A DNA stretch of 64,000 nucleotides from positions 20,579,029 to 20,643,028 of the forward strand of contig OX467083.1 of NCBI GenBank assembly GCA_950106755.1, written 5' to 3'. Shown here piece by piece: positions 63,706 to 64,000 of this stretch (the stretch's first letter is position 1; the number at the start of each line of letters is the position of its first letter). The notes beneath the pieces are model-generated. The model searched no databases and was not told the DNA's origin. It saw nothing but the letters and a program-made list of their open reading frames with translations. Source of the DNA: Climacium dendroides. Its lineage: Eukaryota; Streptophyta; Bryopsida; Hypnales; Climaciaceae. The position numbers were made by a program, and so were the translations under genes.

Positions 63706-64000
63706 CTAAAAAAAGGAAAAACACAAAACATAAGAAAAGAAAATTATTGGAAATTCTTAAAATTTGGGCAGAGAACGATGAACGGTCAGCAGCTCCAATT
63801 CTGGCTCTAGCCCAAAGGGAAGGAAGCCACATCTGCAGTGAAGTGAAAAGGTTCATTTGCATAATGTTTCTTGCTACTCGGACACTCAACCTAGTCCTTT
63901 ACATGAAATAAATTACATTTGCAGTGCAACCACTCTGAAGTAAGCTAACAAGCCTCTCGTAGCTTTGTAGCTGCACTGTGAGAGAGAGCATCTTACAGCA

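Overview
The window looks like nuclear DNA from a land plant. Genes have many short introns with GT..AG borders. Four identifiable products are plant-typical: a plastid CRM-domain splicing factor, a long-tailed reticulon, SRP19 and a pullulanase-type debranching enzyme. A fifth gene encodes a tandem cyclic-nucleotide-binding (CNB) protein unlike the familiar CNB proteins of flowering plants. With the very AT-rich spacers, this makes me favour a seed-free plant such as a moss or other bryophyte. That placement is an inference and is not proven by the sequence.

Layout. At 2.2-7.4 kb (+) lie the 3' exons of the tandem CNB gene; its N-terminus was not found. It converges on a complete nine-exon reticulon gene at 8.5-12.5 kb (-). 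From 13.1 to 26.7 kb there is an AT-rich gene desert with a 64-bp G-tract tandem repeat, a small foldback, a 1.3-kb hairpin flanked by 216-bp repeat units, and a CACTA-type MITE. A thirteen-exon CFM2/CFM3-like CRM gene occupies 28.1-34.8 kb (+), with an internally duplicated leader. From 34.8 to 39.2 kb there is a second foldback and a second CACTA-type MITE. SRP19 (three exons, -) is at 39.6-40.4 kb with two telo-box motifs upstream. After another desert, a TLC-domain membrane protein gene lies at 46.0-46.8 kb (+) behind a leader with an intron and an upstream ORF. From 47 to 62 kb I see no gene. That stretch has tandem repeats, a possible tRNA-derived SINE, strong strand asymmetry and a foldback with one amplified arm. 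The last exons of a pullulanase/limit dextrinase gene (-) close the window and continue past its right edge.

The genes do not form a pathway: plastid intron splicing, ER protein targeting, ER/membrane shaping, starch debranching and cyclic-nucleotide sensing are independent jobs. The most unusual object is the CNB gene. Reading exon phases joins twelve exons into one protein whose second CNB domain is split by about 360 mostly disordered, basic and Ser-rich residues. One binding cassette is canonical and the other has lost its key arginine. All exon borders here were assigned by eye from splice consensus, codon phase and family resemblance. No alignment or transcript data were available.
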